Assembly (NCBI GenBank): GCA_963761705.1
Contig: CAVXHK010000003.1
Coordinates: forward strand, 434,001 to 498,000
Length of the DNA stretch: 64,000 nucleotides
Reading direction: 5' to 3'
DNA from: CAVVKW01 sp963761705
GTDB lineage: Bacteria > Verrucomicrobiota > Verrucomicrobiia > Chthoniobacterales > JAATET01
The notes under the pieces were generated by a model that saw only the letters and a program-made list of their open reading frames with translations, searched no databases and was not told the DNA's origin. The position numbers and the translations under genes were made by a program. Each line of letters begins with the position of its first letter. Within the stretch, counting starts at the first letter, position 1. Positions 26,043 through 33,709 of this stretch are shown one piece after another.

Positions 26043-28720
26043 TGGACAAATTGGCGGATAATTTTAGGAGTTAGCTGAGAGGAGGTGCCGCTGGCTGTTG
26101 GCAGCATCTGGATTTCGGTAACCAAGGTGACTCGGGACAGCGTTCTACCCAGATTTCTGGCTTCGCCAACTGAGTAGATGGTGAAAGTCTGCGACGATGT
26201 CGTAAGCGCTGGGGTGACGTTTCCGACCAGTCGTTCTTTTTCGAATTCCGTCGTTCCGTCCGCAAGGAAAACTGGATCATCTAAGACATCAGATGCCTTA
26301 AAAAATGGGCCTGCCGAATTCGCAGTCAACGCATTGATGAGCGGAAGCGGCTGGGCCAAGGAGGGGATTTCGGTCAAGAGTGCTTGGATCGTTGCGCGCT
26401 TTGGAGTGTTAGGATTGACGAGACCGTCCGTCTCGAACTGATCAAATGCGTTCAGCTGCCGGGGGCTGTCGCCAAGTTCAACGTAGTCGAGTAATCGCCA
26501 ATCTGCGGTTTCATAGGGTGACTCGAACCGCTCGGCATCGTGAAACATGGTCAACGTTTGCCAAGGTGCACCCGCGTGAATGAAGCCAAGCTCCGATAAC
26601 GACCGCAAAGCGACATCACCGGGCTCCTTGCTCGGTTCGTACCCCTGTGCAAAAGTCGGAAAGTGGTTCTTTGTTCCTTCGGATCGCGACCATTGCCCAG
26701 CTTGTGGACCCAACGTTTGCAGTTTGTCGCGATCGGGATTCGGCTGTGCAGCATACATGTCGTCACCGCTCGTGGGCGCATAGCCGGTTGCCGTTGAGAA
26801 GCCCGTCGTTCCAGACGGTGACCATCCTTCGGCTCGGAAATTCATTCGCGGATCACCTTGGTAGTGCCAGTCTATTTGACTCCATCCGAAACCAAGTTTG
26901 AACTTTGTCGGAGAAGCCTCTAACGGGAATGAGGTGGGGGACCACGAACGGGCCTTGTCCGCTTGCATGGACGCTTCTTGAACCAGGTATCGTTGACCGT
27001 TCAAGTAGTAGATTAAACGAGCGACTTCCGGGTAGGCCGTCAAGCTATTGAATCTTACCCCTCCCGCACTGATAGAATAGAACCCGTTAGCGAGGTCAAA
27101 GGAGCCGTGGTACGTCCGCGGGAAGAGGGAATATCCCTTCGTATCGCCTGGCGCTTTTGGCTCAAAATATTTTGTACCATTTCGAACCGCGTCGTCCGAC
27201 GAATACCCGGACTGTTGTGCCAGCCAACTCCGCAGAATGTAGTTTTCTTGGATGTTGGGTCCTCGGTTACCGCCTTCAACGGTGCCGTCAAGTCGGAATT
27301 GGAGCTCAGCTTGATAGCGAGTGTCTGCACCAATTGTGATTCGAGCTCTTTGAGCCCACGGATAGCCGAGGCCAAACCAACCGAGGAGCCGCGAAGAAGA
27401 AACGAAGGAGCCATTCCCATTGAAGATGAAGCCTTGGCCGATGTAAATGATGTAGGGATGTCCACGGACTTCAGAAATCCCACCGTCAACATCGTCCCCG
27501 TGACGAGCCTCTAGCCCAAAGACGGTTGGACGAGGAGGGGGCGGTTGGAGTATGTGATTGTTATTCGGGTTGTTTGGAGAGGAGATCCCGGTGCCGGCTC
27601 CAGCGGGTTCTGGTCCCGGCGAACCATCCGTCGTCGGGATGATGTCTTCGTCAATATAGTCTAGGATATTCGCAACGATTTGTCGGGCTTGAGTCGGGTC
27701 CCCATTGCCGTCCAATTCTGGGAACAGCGTCCGTAAAATTTCAAGATTGCCGTAGCCCCAGTCGTTCTCTTCATTCGCCGGATAGTTCCCGTCCTCATTG
27801 AGTAGATTTTTGACCAGTTCGAACCGTTCACTGCTAGGACCCTGCTCAAGCGGAAGTTGAATATAGCTTTCCGAGAAAACCTCGTTCCCTCTTCGGTCCA
27901 AGGCGGTGTAGGTGCCGCCATCGAGGTATCGTTTCAGCCGGGTCAAATTGAGTTTTGGGTTACCCTCTGGAGTTAAGAGAGCTGAGGGCGAATTAAGCGT
28001 TGCGTCGAAATCGGTGATAGGAGTTGGATTATCCGAGATGAAGTGATTGACCGTCTTTGGAGTCAACAGTTGGAGGTTGGACGGGAGGTCGGGATCGGAA
28101 CTTTGCGCTGTCGCGAAATTAGCGGCGAGCTTGTTGGAAAGGTCTAATCCGTTTCGGGAGAAGAGAGGGATCTCGGACAAACTCTCGAGTTTGTCACGGT
28201 TAGGGATGCCTGAAAAAACATTGAAGTTTTGCTTCGCGCTTCCCGCATCGAGCCAATACGCGAAGCGGGCAATCTCATCGCCATCCTCATCGAGCAGTTG
28301 TTTCCAAGCCGCTGTTCGGGTCGCTGACGTTCCTGCCGCCTGCGAACCAGACCCAACAACCTCTATAACGGTAGTTTCCCCGTTTTGTCCGGATGAAAGC
28401 TCAATTGCAGTCTCCAACTCGTCTGAATCAAGAATTCCGACGCGCACCTCGGCGGTTTCCGTTGCAAGCCCGCGGTCTTTGTAGGTGACAACGTAATGGA
28501 AACGGGAATCCGCAAGACTATTGGTGAGCAGTGCTTCCGCATCGGCAAGCCCTGCTTCCGCCGCAAGTTCGGCGGTCTCTCGATTAAGGTAACTCCGGGC
28601 AGTTTGCCTTTCGACCGTCATACTCTGGAGGAACGCCGTTACGATTATCGTAAGGACAACGACGGCTAGAAGAGTTGAGATGAGGGCAGAGCCAGAATGG
28701 AGGCGACGGTGGTCACGCAT
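26039..28720 (-). CDS. Verru_Chthon cassette protein A (PilX/GspK-like large pseudopilin)
   Basis: The 893-residue protein starts with a prepilin-type anchor: a basic leader, then SGSALISTLLAVVVLTIIVT and the long helix ending AELAAEAGLADAEALL, as in PilX and GspK. The rest is a very large, mostly beta and Asn/Pro/Gly-rich extracytoplasmic region. It fits the A protein of the four-gene cassette described for Verrucomicrobium spinosum and Chthoniobacter. By order it corresponds to GspK, the tip-most pseudopilin. The ATG at 28720 is preferred to a TTG two codons earlier. Seven bases separate it from gene C. Confidence 0.85.
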   Translation of the reverse strand: MRDHRRLHSGSALISTLLAVVVLTIIVTAFLQSMTVERQTARSYLNRETAELAAEAGLADAEALLTNSLADSRFHYVVTYKDRGLATETAEVRVGILDSDELETAIELSSGQNGETTVIEVVGSGSQAAGTSATRTAAWKQLLDEDGDEIARFAYWLDAGSAKQNFNVFSGIPNRDKLESLSEIPLFSRNGLDLSNKLAANFATAQSSDPDLPSNLQLLTPKTVNHFISDNPTPITDFDATLNSPSALLTPEGNPKLNLTRLKRYLDGGTYTALDRRGNEVFSESYIQLPLEQGPSSERFELVKNLLNEDGNYPANEENDWGYGNLEILRTLFPELDGNGDPTQARQIVANILDYIDEDIIPTTDGSPGPEPAGAGTGISSPNNPNNNHILQPPPPRPTVFGLEARHGDDVDGGISEVRGHPYIIYIGQGFIFNGNGSFVSSSRLLGWFGLGYPWAQRARITIGADTRYQAELQFRLDGTVEGGNRGPNIQENYILRSWLAQQSGYSSDDAVRNGTKYFEPKAPGDTKGYSLFPRTYHGSFDLANGFYSISAGGVRFNSLTAYPEVARLIYYLNGQRYLVQEASMQADKARSWSPTSFPLEASPTKFKLGFGWSQIDWHYQGDPRMNFRAEGWSPSGTTGFSTATGYAPTSGDDMYAAQPNPDRDKLQTLGPQAGQWSRSEGTKNHFPTFAQGYEPSKEPGDVALRSLSELGFIHAGAPWQTLTMFHDAERFESPYETADWRLLDYVELGDSPRQLNAFDQFETDGLVNPNTPKRATIQALLTEIPSLAQPLPLINALTANSAGPFFKASDVLDDPVFLADGTTEFEKERLVGNVTPALTTSSQTFTIYSVGEARNLGRTLSRVTLVTEIQMLPTASGTSSQLTPKIIRQFVQ

Positions 28721-28727
28721 ATACAAT

Positions 28728-29573
28728 TCAGGGGGCTACGCTGGCTGCGGCTGCGGCATTGGCAGATTGGGCGACTGGTAAATCGACGCGGATAACGAAT
28801 GTCCTGGCATTTTCAAGGTAGGTAGGGGTGGTCGCGTCTTGCCATATCGCTTTATCATCACCCCACCTGTCGGCGGTGTCTTGATTTACGGCGACGATTT
28901 TGATTTCGACAACGTTCGGCATCGGCTGGCTGGAGCTTTGATCAAACTCCGTCAAGGCAGGCCCAGATGTGACAGTCTTTGGCGTGACGATGAATGCTGC
29001 GATGTTCCGCGCGAGCACCTCGACGGTCTTCGACGGGAGCGGGGTCGCGACCGTCCCATCCGTAAAGAACGGAGTTGATTGGCCGGTCGAAATATTCTCG
29101 AAAGTGTCATCGCTGCTGATGAAATATCGATAGAGGTTATACGAACCAGTTGCCGACGCCCCGGTCGAAGTATTTCCCCAAGCGAGGAAGTAGCCGACGG
29201 CGCAGAGATCGCCTTCACTGCCCTGCTCCTGAGCTGAGTCAGGCTTTGCGGTTACGAAAAACAAGCTGTTCGCGATGCCATCGGGAGCAGGTCCGCTCAC
29301 AAGGTCTTCGATATCGGATCGAGATGTGCGCCAGTCGAAAAATTTCTCTTCGATCGACGGGTGGATGGATTTGAGATCAGCCGCGATAGTGTTGAATGCA
29401 GCGCGAGCCTCGCGGTAGCTGTCGACACGGTTTTCGCTGTCCCTCCAAAGGCGGGATGCGCCATCAACCATCGACAGAAGAATCAGGAGCAAAACGGATA
29501 GGACCGTGATAGCAACGAGAAGCTCCAAGAGCGTAAAAGCCGTTCGACGGCATCCGGACGGAGGTCGGATCAT
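28728..29573 (-). CDS. Verru_Chthon cassette protein C (PilW/GspJ-like pseudopilin)
   Basis: The 281-residue protein has a class III signal peptide with the prepilin peptidase site before FTLLELLVAITVLSVLLLIL, including Glu at +5. The following helix (WRDSENRVDSYREARAAFNTIAADL) is typical of GspJ/PilW. A C-terminal beta region follows. The start codon overlaps the end of gene B (TAATG). It is inserted in the inner membrane and would assemble with proteins D, B and A. Confidence 0.88.
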   Translation of the reverse strand: MIRPPSGCRRTAFTLLELLVAITVLSVLLLILLSMVDGASRLWRDSENRVDSYREARAAFNTIAADLKSIHPSIEEKFFDWRTSRSDIEDLVSGPAPDGIANSLFFVTAKPDSAQEQGSEGDLCAVGYFLAWGNTSTGASATGSYNLYRYFISSDDTFENISTGQSTPFFTDGTVATPLPSKTVEVLARNIAAFIVTPKTVTSGPALTEFDQSSSQPMPNVVEIKIVAVNQDTADRWGDDKAIWQDATTPTYLENARTFVIRVDLPVAQSANAAAAASVAP

Positions 29574-30073
29574 TAGGGTGGAGGAGCGGAGGGAGGCGTT
29601 TTACGGCGAATTATTGACGAGAATGAATAGCTCGTACTCCCGGCGCTGTTAGCCGGAGCCTCCGCAGGTGTGACGATCTGGATGGATACTGAAGTCAACC
29701 CAACCGCTGGATCGTCTGGCGAAAAAGTGACAGATGCTAAAAACTTTGGACTGTCTGCATGGAGGGAGTCGGTTGCTGCCTCGCTTCCTTCGGCCGTTCC
29801 GTTCTCAAAAAAATTAAGATTCTCGGTTGTGCTGCTCGTCAGATTAGTGGCTTGTCCGTCACCGAAATAAGGAGGATTCGAATTGAGTCCTGAAAAAATC
29901 GAGCTTGCAATGAAGGCCACTTGAGTTTCGTCCTGGGCGGCCGTCGCCGCGTCCAAGGCAACTGGGAATAGACCTAAAATTCCAACTAGTGCGAATGAGA
30001 TTATCCCGACCGCAAGAACGATCTCGATCAGTGAAAAAGCGGCTTGGCCCCGGCGGATCGCCCGGGCCATCAT
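29573..30073 (-). CDS. Verru_Chthon cassette protein B (PilV/GspI-like pseudopilin)
   Basis: The 166-residue protein has a short basic leader and the cleavage/methylation motif AFSLIEIVLAVGIISFALVGIL, with Glu at +5. The continuation ALDAATAAQDETQVAFIASSI is the GspI/PilV-like helix. A small beta domain follows (ASVTFSPDDPAVGLTSVSIQ). Two consecutive Met codons are possible starts. The first overlaps the stop of gene D (ATGA), indicating coupled translation. Confidence 0.88.
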   Translation of the reverse strand: MMARAIRRGQAAFSLIEIVLAVGIISFALVGILGLFPVALDAATAAQDETQVAFIASSIFSGLNSNPPYFGDGQATNLTSSTTENLNFFENGTAEGSEAATDSLHADSPKFLASVTFSPDDPAVGLTSVSIQIVTPAEAPANSAGSTSYSFSSIIRRKTPPSAPPP

Positions 30074-30783
30074 CGTGTTTCGTTCGAGCTAGACTTGAAG
30101 TCAGTCAAAGTTGTGATGTCGAGGCGCGCCCTACCGGTGAATCTTGCGAAAGCAATCCGTTCGAAATCGGACAACTTTGCTTGCGTCCCAGCTTCACCCC
30201 TCACGCCCTCGGTGATGAAGAGAGTCAGGTTTGCGTCATTTGCGCTTGGATACGAGATCGCTCCAGACGGGTTGAACTGGACGTAGGATAGCTTGCCAGC
30301 CTCGCCTGCTTCCAATCCTGGTGGCTCGTAGTTGCTCGGGAGCGATGCTGGTTTCGACAGAGTCGTCGGTGTGACAATGGTGTTAGCAAGTGAGTAGAGG
30401 AGAACTTTGTCTGGAAGATCGATCCATTTGGTCAGCTGGACGGGACCAGTGCCCGGAGATGTTGTTTCCCAAATAGGGCGATCTCGAATGACCATGAGCG
30501 CGTCAGGATCCGGAAAAGTCCGACGGCGGAGAAGGACGTAGGTGTTGGCCCCAGATTCAAGTGCTGCAACCCGGGCTTGCTCGAAAGTGTTCATCAAAGT
30601 CGTAACAGCTGCCTTTCGGCCGATCGTGCTGCCAAAGTTGCTCAACGAGGGAGCGAGGAGGCTGAGCATGACGACCATGATGGCCATGACGGCGATGAGC
30701 TCGACGAGGGAGAAGGCACCGCGATGGCCTCGGAGCCTGCACTGCAGGGCAACGTTGGAAGGTTCTGTTCGACCGAATGGCAT
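30070..30783 (-). CDS. Verru_Chthon cassette protein D (FimU/GspH-like pseudopilin)
   Basis: The 237-residue protein starts at an ATG preceded by AAGGAG. It carries the prepilin motif GAFSLVELIAVMAIMVVMLS near residues 24-43, then the helix MNTFEQARVAALESGANTYV found in GspH/FimU proteins. The C-terminal domain is beta-rich and includes YVQFNPSGAISYP, a feature shared with GspH. The open frame extends upstream, but that part lacks protein character and the Shine-Dalgarno site fixes the start. It is the first gene of the operon. Confidence 0.88.
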   Translation of the reverse strand: MPFGRTEPSNVALQCRLRGHRGAFSLVELIAVMAIMVVMLSLLAPSLSNFGSTIGRKAAVTTLMNTFEQARVAALESGANTYVLLRRRTFPDPDALMVIRDRPIWETTSPGTGPVQLTKWIDLPDKVLLYSLANTIVTPTTLSKPASLPSNYEPPGLEAGEAGKLSYVQFNPSGAISYPSANDANLTLFITEGVRGEAGTQAKLSDFERIAFARFTGRARLDITTLTDFKSSSNETR

Positions 30784-31260
30784 TCTCAACTCCTTGCAGG
30801 GTGTGGCGTGGGTCCGCAAAAGACAAAATGTGCCAACATTGTGACTTGATTCAAGTGATTGTTTGTCAGCGAAATACGGGTTGACGGGCGCGGGGTGTTC
30901 AAGCGGAGCTAGTTTCGGGCTTCTTGCCGACCAACTGGATCGCGGAACCCGAGAGGGCGGTCGGTGGTTGAACGGTGGTGTGAGCATGAAAATCAGCAGC
31001 CGGTCGCTTTTTCTCCGAAGGCTCTTCAGTCGAAAAACAAGCGTGACTTGGAAACAACTCAGCACCCTCCGTGCCAAACGGGAATTTCGCGAGTGTCGCT
31101 GTTGCTCTGCGTTTGCAGGAATTTGCACGGTCAGCTGGAAGGCGGCGGTGATGTCGAATTGGGGGTTCGTTTGTTCAAGATACAGCCAAATTGAGGGCGG
31201 GCTGCGAAATTTCTTCGGTCTGGATCTTCCCGGCTATCAACAGCTACAAAAATCACTTCT
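30784..31260. other. Upstream region of the prepilin operon
   Basis: About 480 bases separate the divergent cassette gene D and the GlsB-like gene. No credible gene is seen. It should hold promoters in both directions. The palindrome at 30844-30856 is the only clear element. Confidence 0.4.
30844..30856. promoter_or_regulatory. Palindromic operator-like site ACTTGATTCAAGT
   Basis: A perfect 13-base palindrome (ACTTGA-T-TCAAGT) lies about 60 bases upstream of the first prepilin-like gene. Read on the minus strand it includes TTGAAT, a possible -35 element. Its position suits a repressor or activator site, but no regulator is known. Confidence 0.35.
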
Positions 31261-31515
31261 ATGGGCATTCTTTCTTGGATCATTTTTGGCCTCATCGCTG
31301 GGGCCGTCGCGAAACTCATCATGCCCGGGAAGGATCCGGGAGGTTGTATCATCACGATCATACTCGGCGTCGTTGGGGCCTCGGTTGGTGGCTGGATTGG
31401 GACGCTGTTGGGATTTGGCGGGGTGGATGGTTTCAACATCGGCAGCTTTGGTGTGGCGGTGTTGGGCGCGATCGTACTGCTTTTGATCTATCGCCTCGTT
31501 TTGGGTCGGAAGTAG
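31261..31515 (+). CDS. GlsB/YeaQ/YmgE family stress-response membrane protein
   Basis: The 84-residue protein consists of three hydrophobic Gly-rich helices (ILSWIIFGLIAGAVAKLIMPG, IITIILGVVGASVGGWIG, FGVAVLGAIVLLLIY). The motif LIMPGKDPGG is diagnostic of this family, once called transglycosylase-associated. Members rise under acid, osmotic or stationary-phase stress in several bacteria; the molecular role is unknown. It is convergent with the DUF1460 gene. Confidence 0.9.
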   Translation: MGILSWIIFGLIAGAVAKLIMPGKDPGGCIITIILGVVGASVGGWIGTLLGFGGVDGFNIGSFGVAVLGAIVLLLIYRLVLGRK

Positions 31516-31562
31516 GGTCGCTGGGCGAGGGAATGCCTTCCCTGCCTTTGATTGCGGCGCGG

Positions 31563-32486
31563 TCAGACGTCCTTGGGGCGGTAGATGATGATGCCGGCTT
31601 GGTCGCTGGATCGCTTGAGGTAGTCCGTGATGGTGGTGTCGAGAATGACCTTGCGACCGAGGTCCCGGTTGGAGGTCGCGTGGAGGAATCGGGCGCGGTC
31701 CCCGTCGCGAACGATGAGGCCGACGTGCGAAGTGTAGCTGCCGTGCCAGGTGCTGGTGATGGCGACGACGTCGCCGGTGCGGAGTTGGTTCTCGATCCCG
31801 CGGACCTGGGCGCGGGGGATGTGGTAGACGGGAAGGGCGGAGACATCTTTCTGAATGCGGGCCATTTCCGGGAGGAGTGAGCGATCGCTGCGGAGGTAGC
31901 GGTAGCTCTTCCAGGCGGAGGTCATTTCAGTGATGTCGCGGCGAATGCGGACACCGCCGAGAGAGCGGGTGGGATTTTCGGACAGACCGCGCTGGGTGTT
32001 GTCGGCGAAGACTTCTTCGAGGAAGTGCATGCGTGACAGGTAACCGCCGGTGCAGCGGCCGTCGCGGTAGCGCTCGAGTTCGATCATGGCGAGGAGGTCC
32101 CGGGGTTCGTAGGGGGGTGCCTGGGCCTTGATCATGCGGGCGAAGGCGAGGGAGATCTCGTAGAAGGTCCAGCAGTCGAGGCCGTTGAAGTTGGCGGACG
32201 GAGCTTCGATCCGGTCGTCGATCTCGAGGGTGTAGTTGACGTAGGGGGTGCCGACGAGAGCCTGGCCGACCGTGGCGGTGCGCTCGCCGATGGGAAGGGC
32301 GCGCCAGTTTTCGCGAACGGCCCGGGCGACGAGTCGATTGAACTCATCCTCGCCCTTGAAGACGGTGCTGAGCGGGAGTCGGAGTGGCGGATTCCTCGGC
32401 GGGGTGGTGCCGGCGTGGACGGTGGCCGGGGAATTGGCGAGAAATGCGAAGAGGCCGGTGAGGAGGAGCGGCGGGAAATTTTTCAT
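31563..32486 (-). CDS. DUF1460 secreted protein, NlpC/P60-like putative amidase
   Basis: The 307-residue protein has a signal peptide (to about residue 25, ATVHAG). The DUF1460 core is GTPYVNYTLE then NGLDCWTFYE, with probable catalytic Cys105. A late TSHVGLIV carries the likely His. Structures of this family show a papain-like NlpC/P60 fold, and a peptidoglycan amidase or peptidase role has been proposed. In the periplasm it could process muropeptides. It is divergent from the GYF_2 gene across 115 bases. Confidence 0.85.
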   Translation of the reverse strand: MKNFPPLLLTGLFAFLANSPATVHAGTTPPRNPPLRLPLSTVFKGEDEFNRLVARAVRENWRALPIGERTATVGQALVGTPYVNYTLEIDDRIEAPSANFNGLDCWTFYEISLAFARMIKAQAPPYEPRDLLAMIELERYRDGRCTGGYLSRMHFLEEVFADNTQRGLSENPTRSLGGVRIRRDITEMTSAWKSYRYLRSDRSLLPEMARIQKDVSALPVYHIPRAQVRGIENQLRTGDVVAITSTWHGSYTSHVGLIVRDGDRARFLHATSNRDLGRKVILDTTITDYLKRSSDQAGIIIYRPKDV

Positions 32487-32601
32487 TCGAGGCGAAGAGG
32501 AAAAGAGTCGGTCGAGCGAGAGGATTTCGCAAGGGATGCGCGTCGGGCCTTGTCATTTTCGAGTGGGAGGTGGAGCATGATCGAAACCTCCTTTACGACT
32601 T

Positions 32602-33162
32602 ATGCCCGCAGAAAATTCCGGTAACTGGCAGCTCAAAAAATACGACGACGGCGAAATCTTTGGCCCGGTGAATTTCGGGAAGATCCTGGAGTGGGCGGGG
32701 ACGGCGCAGATCGCTCCGCAGGACATGCTCTCGGAGGACGGTCTCGTCTGGACGAAAGCTCCGATGATCCCGGCACTCAAAATGGACTGGATCGTGAAAC
32801 TGGACGAGGGGCACTACTACGGGCCGACGACGGTCGGGGCGTTGTTGCAGTTTTTGCAGAATTTCGAAATTTCAGAGAAGACGGTGGTGCTCGATTGTTG
32901 CTCGGGTGAGGAGATGCCGTTCGGCGAGTGTGCCTTTTTCCCGAAGGAGCAGAAGGAGGTGACGACGGAGGACCTGATGGCGCGGGCGCCGTCGAAAGGG
33001 ATCATCCGGCTGAGCTTGCAGAAGCGGATCCGGGAGTTGGAGGTGAATCTGCTCGAGAAACGGCGGCAGGTGGACCTGGCGGCGGATACGATTCATCAGC
33101 TCGAGAATCGAGTGCGGGAGCTGGAGGCGCGGCTTCGGGAAGTGCAGGGCTTCGGGAAGTAA
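32602..33162 (+). CDS. GYF_2-domain protein with C-terminal coiled coil
   Basis: The 186-residue protein has an N-terminal segment WQLKKYDDGEIFGPVNFGKI with LSEDGLVWTKAP, matching the GYF_2 (DUF4339) pattern of Trp, GP and a late Trp. A second, diverged copy may span residues 63-110 (WIVKLDEGHYYGPTTVGALL). Residues 138-180 form a heptad-rich coiled coil (LQKRIRELEVNLLEKRR). GYF-type domains bind Pro-rich peptides, so it may be an adaptor. No signal peptide is seen. The function is unknown. Confidence 0.75.
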   Translation: MPAENSGNWQLKKYDDGEIFGPVNFGKILEWAGTAQIAPQDMLSEDGLVWTKAPMIPALKMDWIVKLDEGHYYGPTTVGALLQFLQNFEISEKTVVLDCCSGEEMPFGECAFFPKEQKEVTTEDLMARAPSKGIIRLSLQKRIRELEVNLLEKRRQVDLAADTIHQLENRVRELEARLREVQGFGK

Positions 33163-33260
33163 CGGAAGTCACGAAGATTTCCGAACGCGGGTTGCCGAAC
33201 TTCGGCACGAGGCTGGTGCCGTTCCTTGAAGTGTCGGTTGGCGGTGCCTATCAGTCTTCG

Positions 33261-33659
33261 ATGGAGCGGGTTTTTGTCTACGGGACGTTGAGACGCGGAG
33301 ATTGTCGGGATCTGACCGTCTCGTTCGGCGGGGGGCGGTTCGTTCGAGAGGGGAGGGTTCACGGGCGACTGTTTGATCTTGGGGAGTATCCGGGGTTGCG
33401 AGTCGATGCGGTGGCGGGCTGGGTGACGGGGGAGATTTTCGAGGTTTCGGAGGAGACGTTGGGGCGCTTGGATGAGCTGGAGGGATTCGACCCTGAGCGG
33501 CCAGCGGAGAGTGAGTATCTGCGGATTCGGGTGTCGGTAGCTGGTGGCGAGGCGGGGGAAGTTGTGGAGAGTTGGACCTACGAGATTGCGGAGCGGGTCT
33601 GCGTTGGGTGTCGGCGGATCGCGAGTGGGGATTGGTTGCTCGACCGGGCGGGGCGGTAG
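33261..33659 (+). CDS. Gamma-glutamylcyclotransferase-fold protein (YtfP-like)
   Basis: The 132-residue protein begins MERVFVYGTLRRG, the signature of the GGCT-like fold, followed by GRLFDLGEYPGLR and LDELEGFDPE with the probable catalytic Glu. Family members cyclise gamma-glutamyl amines or act in metabolite repair. The precise substrate is unknown. The ATG in front of the signature is preferred to a much longer open frame that overlaps the previous gene. Transketolase starts 50 bases downstream. Confidence 0.88.
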   Translation: MERVFVYGTLRRGDCRDLTVSFGGGRFVREGRVHGRLFDLGEYPGLRVDAVAGWVTGEIFEVSEETLGRLDELEGFDPERPAESEYLRIRVSVAGGEAGEVVESWTYEIAERVCVGCRRIASGDWLLDRAGR

Positions 33660-33709
33660 GGAGGTTGGGCTTGCGTTTGGGGGGTGGGTCGATTTTCCTC
33701 GTCGCACTT

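Noticed and set aside
30815..30835. TGGCAC followed by TTGC on the minus strand upstream of the prepilin operon, like a sigma-54 promoter
   Set aside because: The spacing between GG and GC is about 15 bases, not ten, so sigma-54 would not recognise it.
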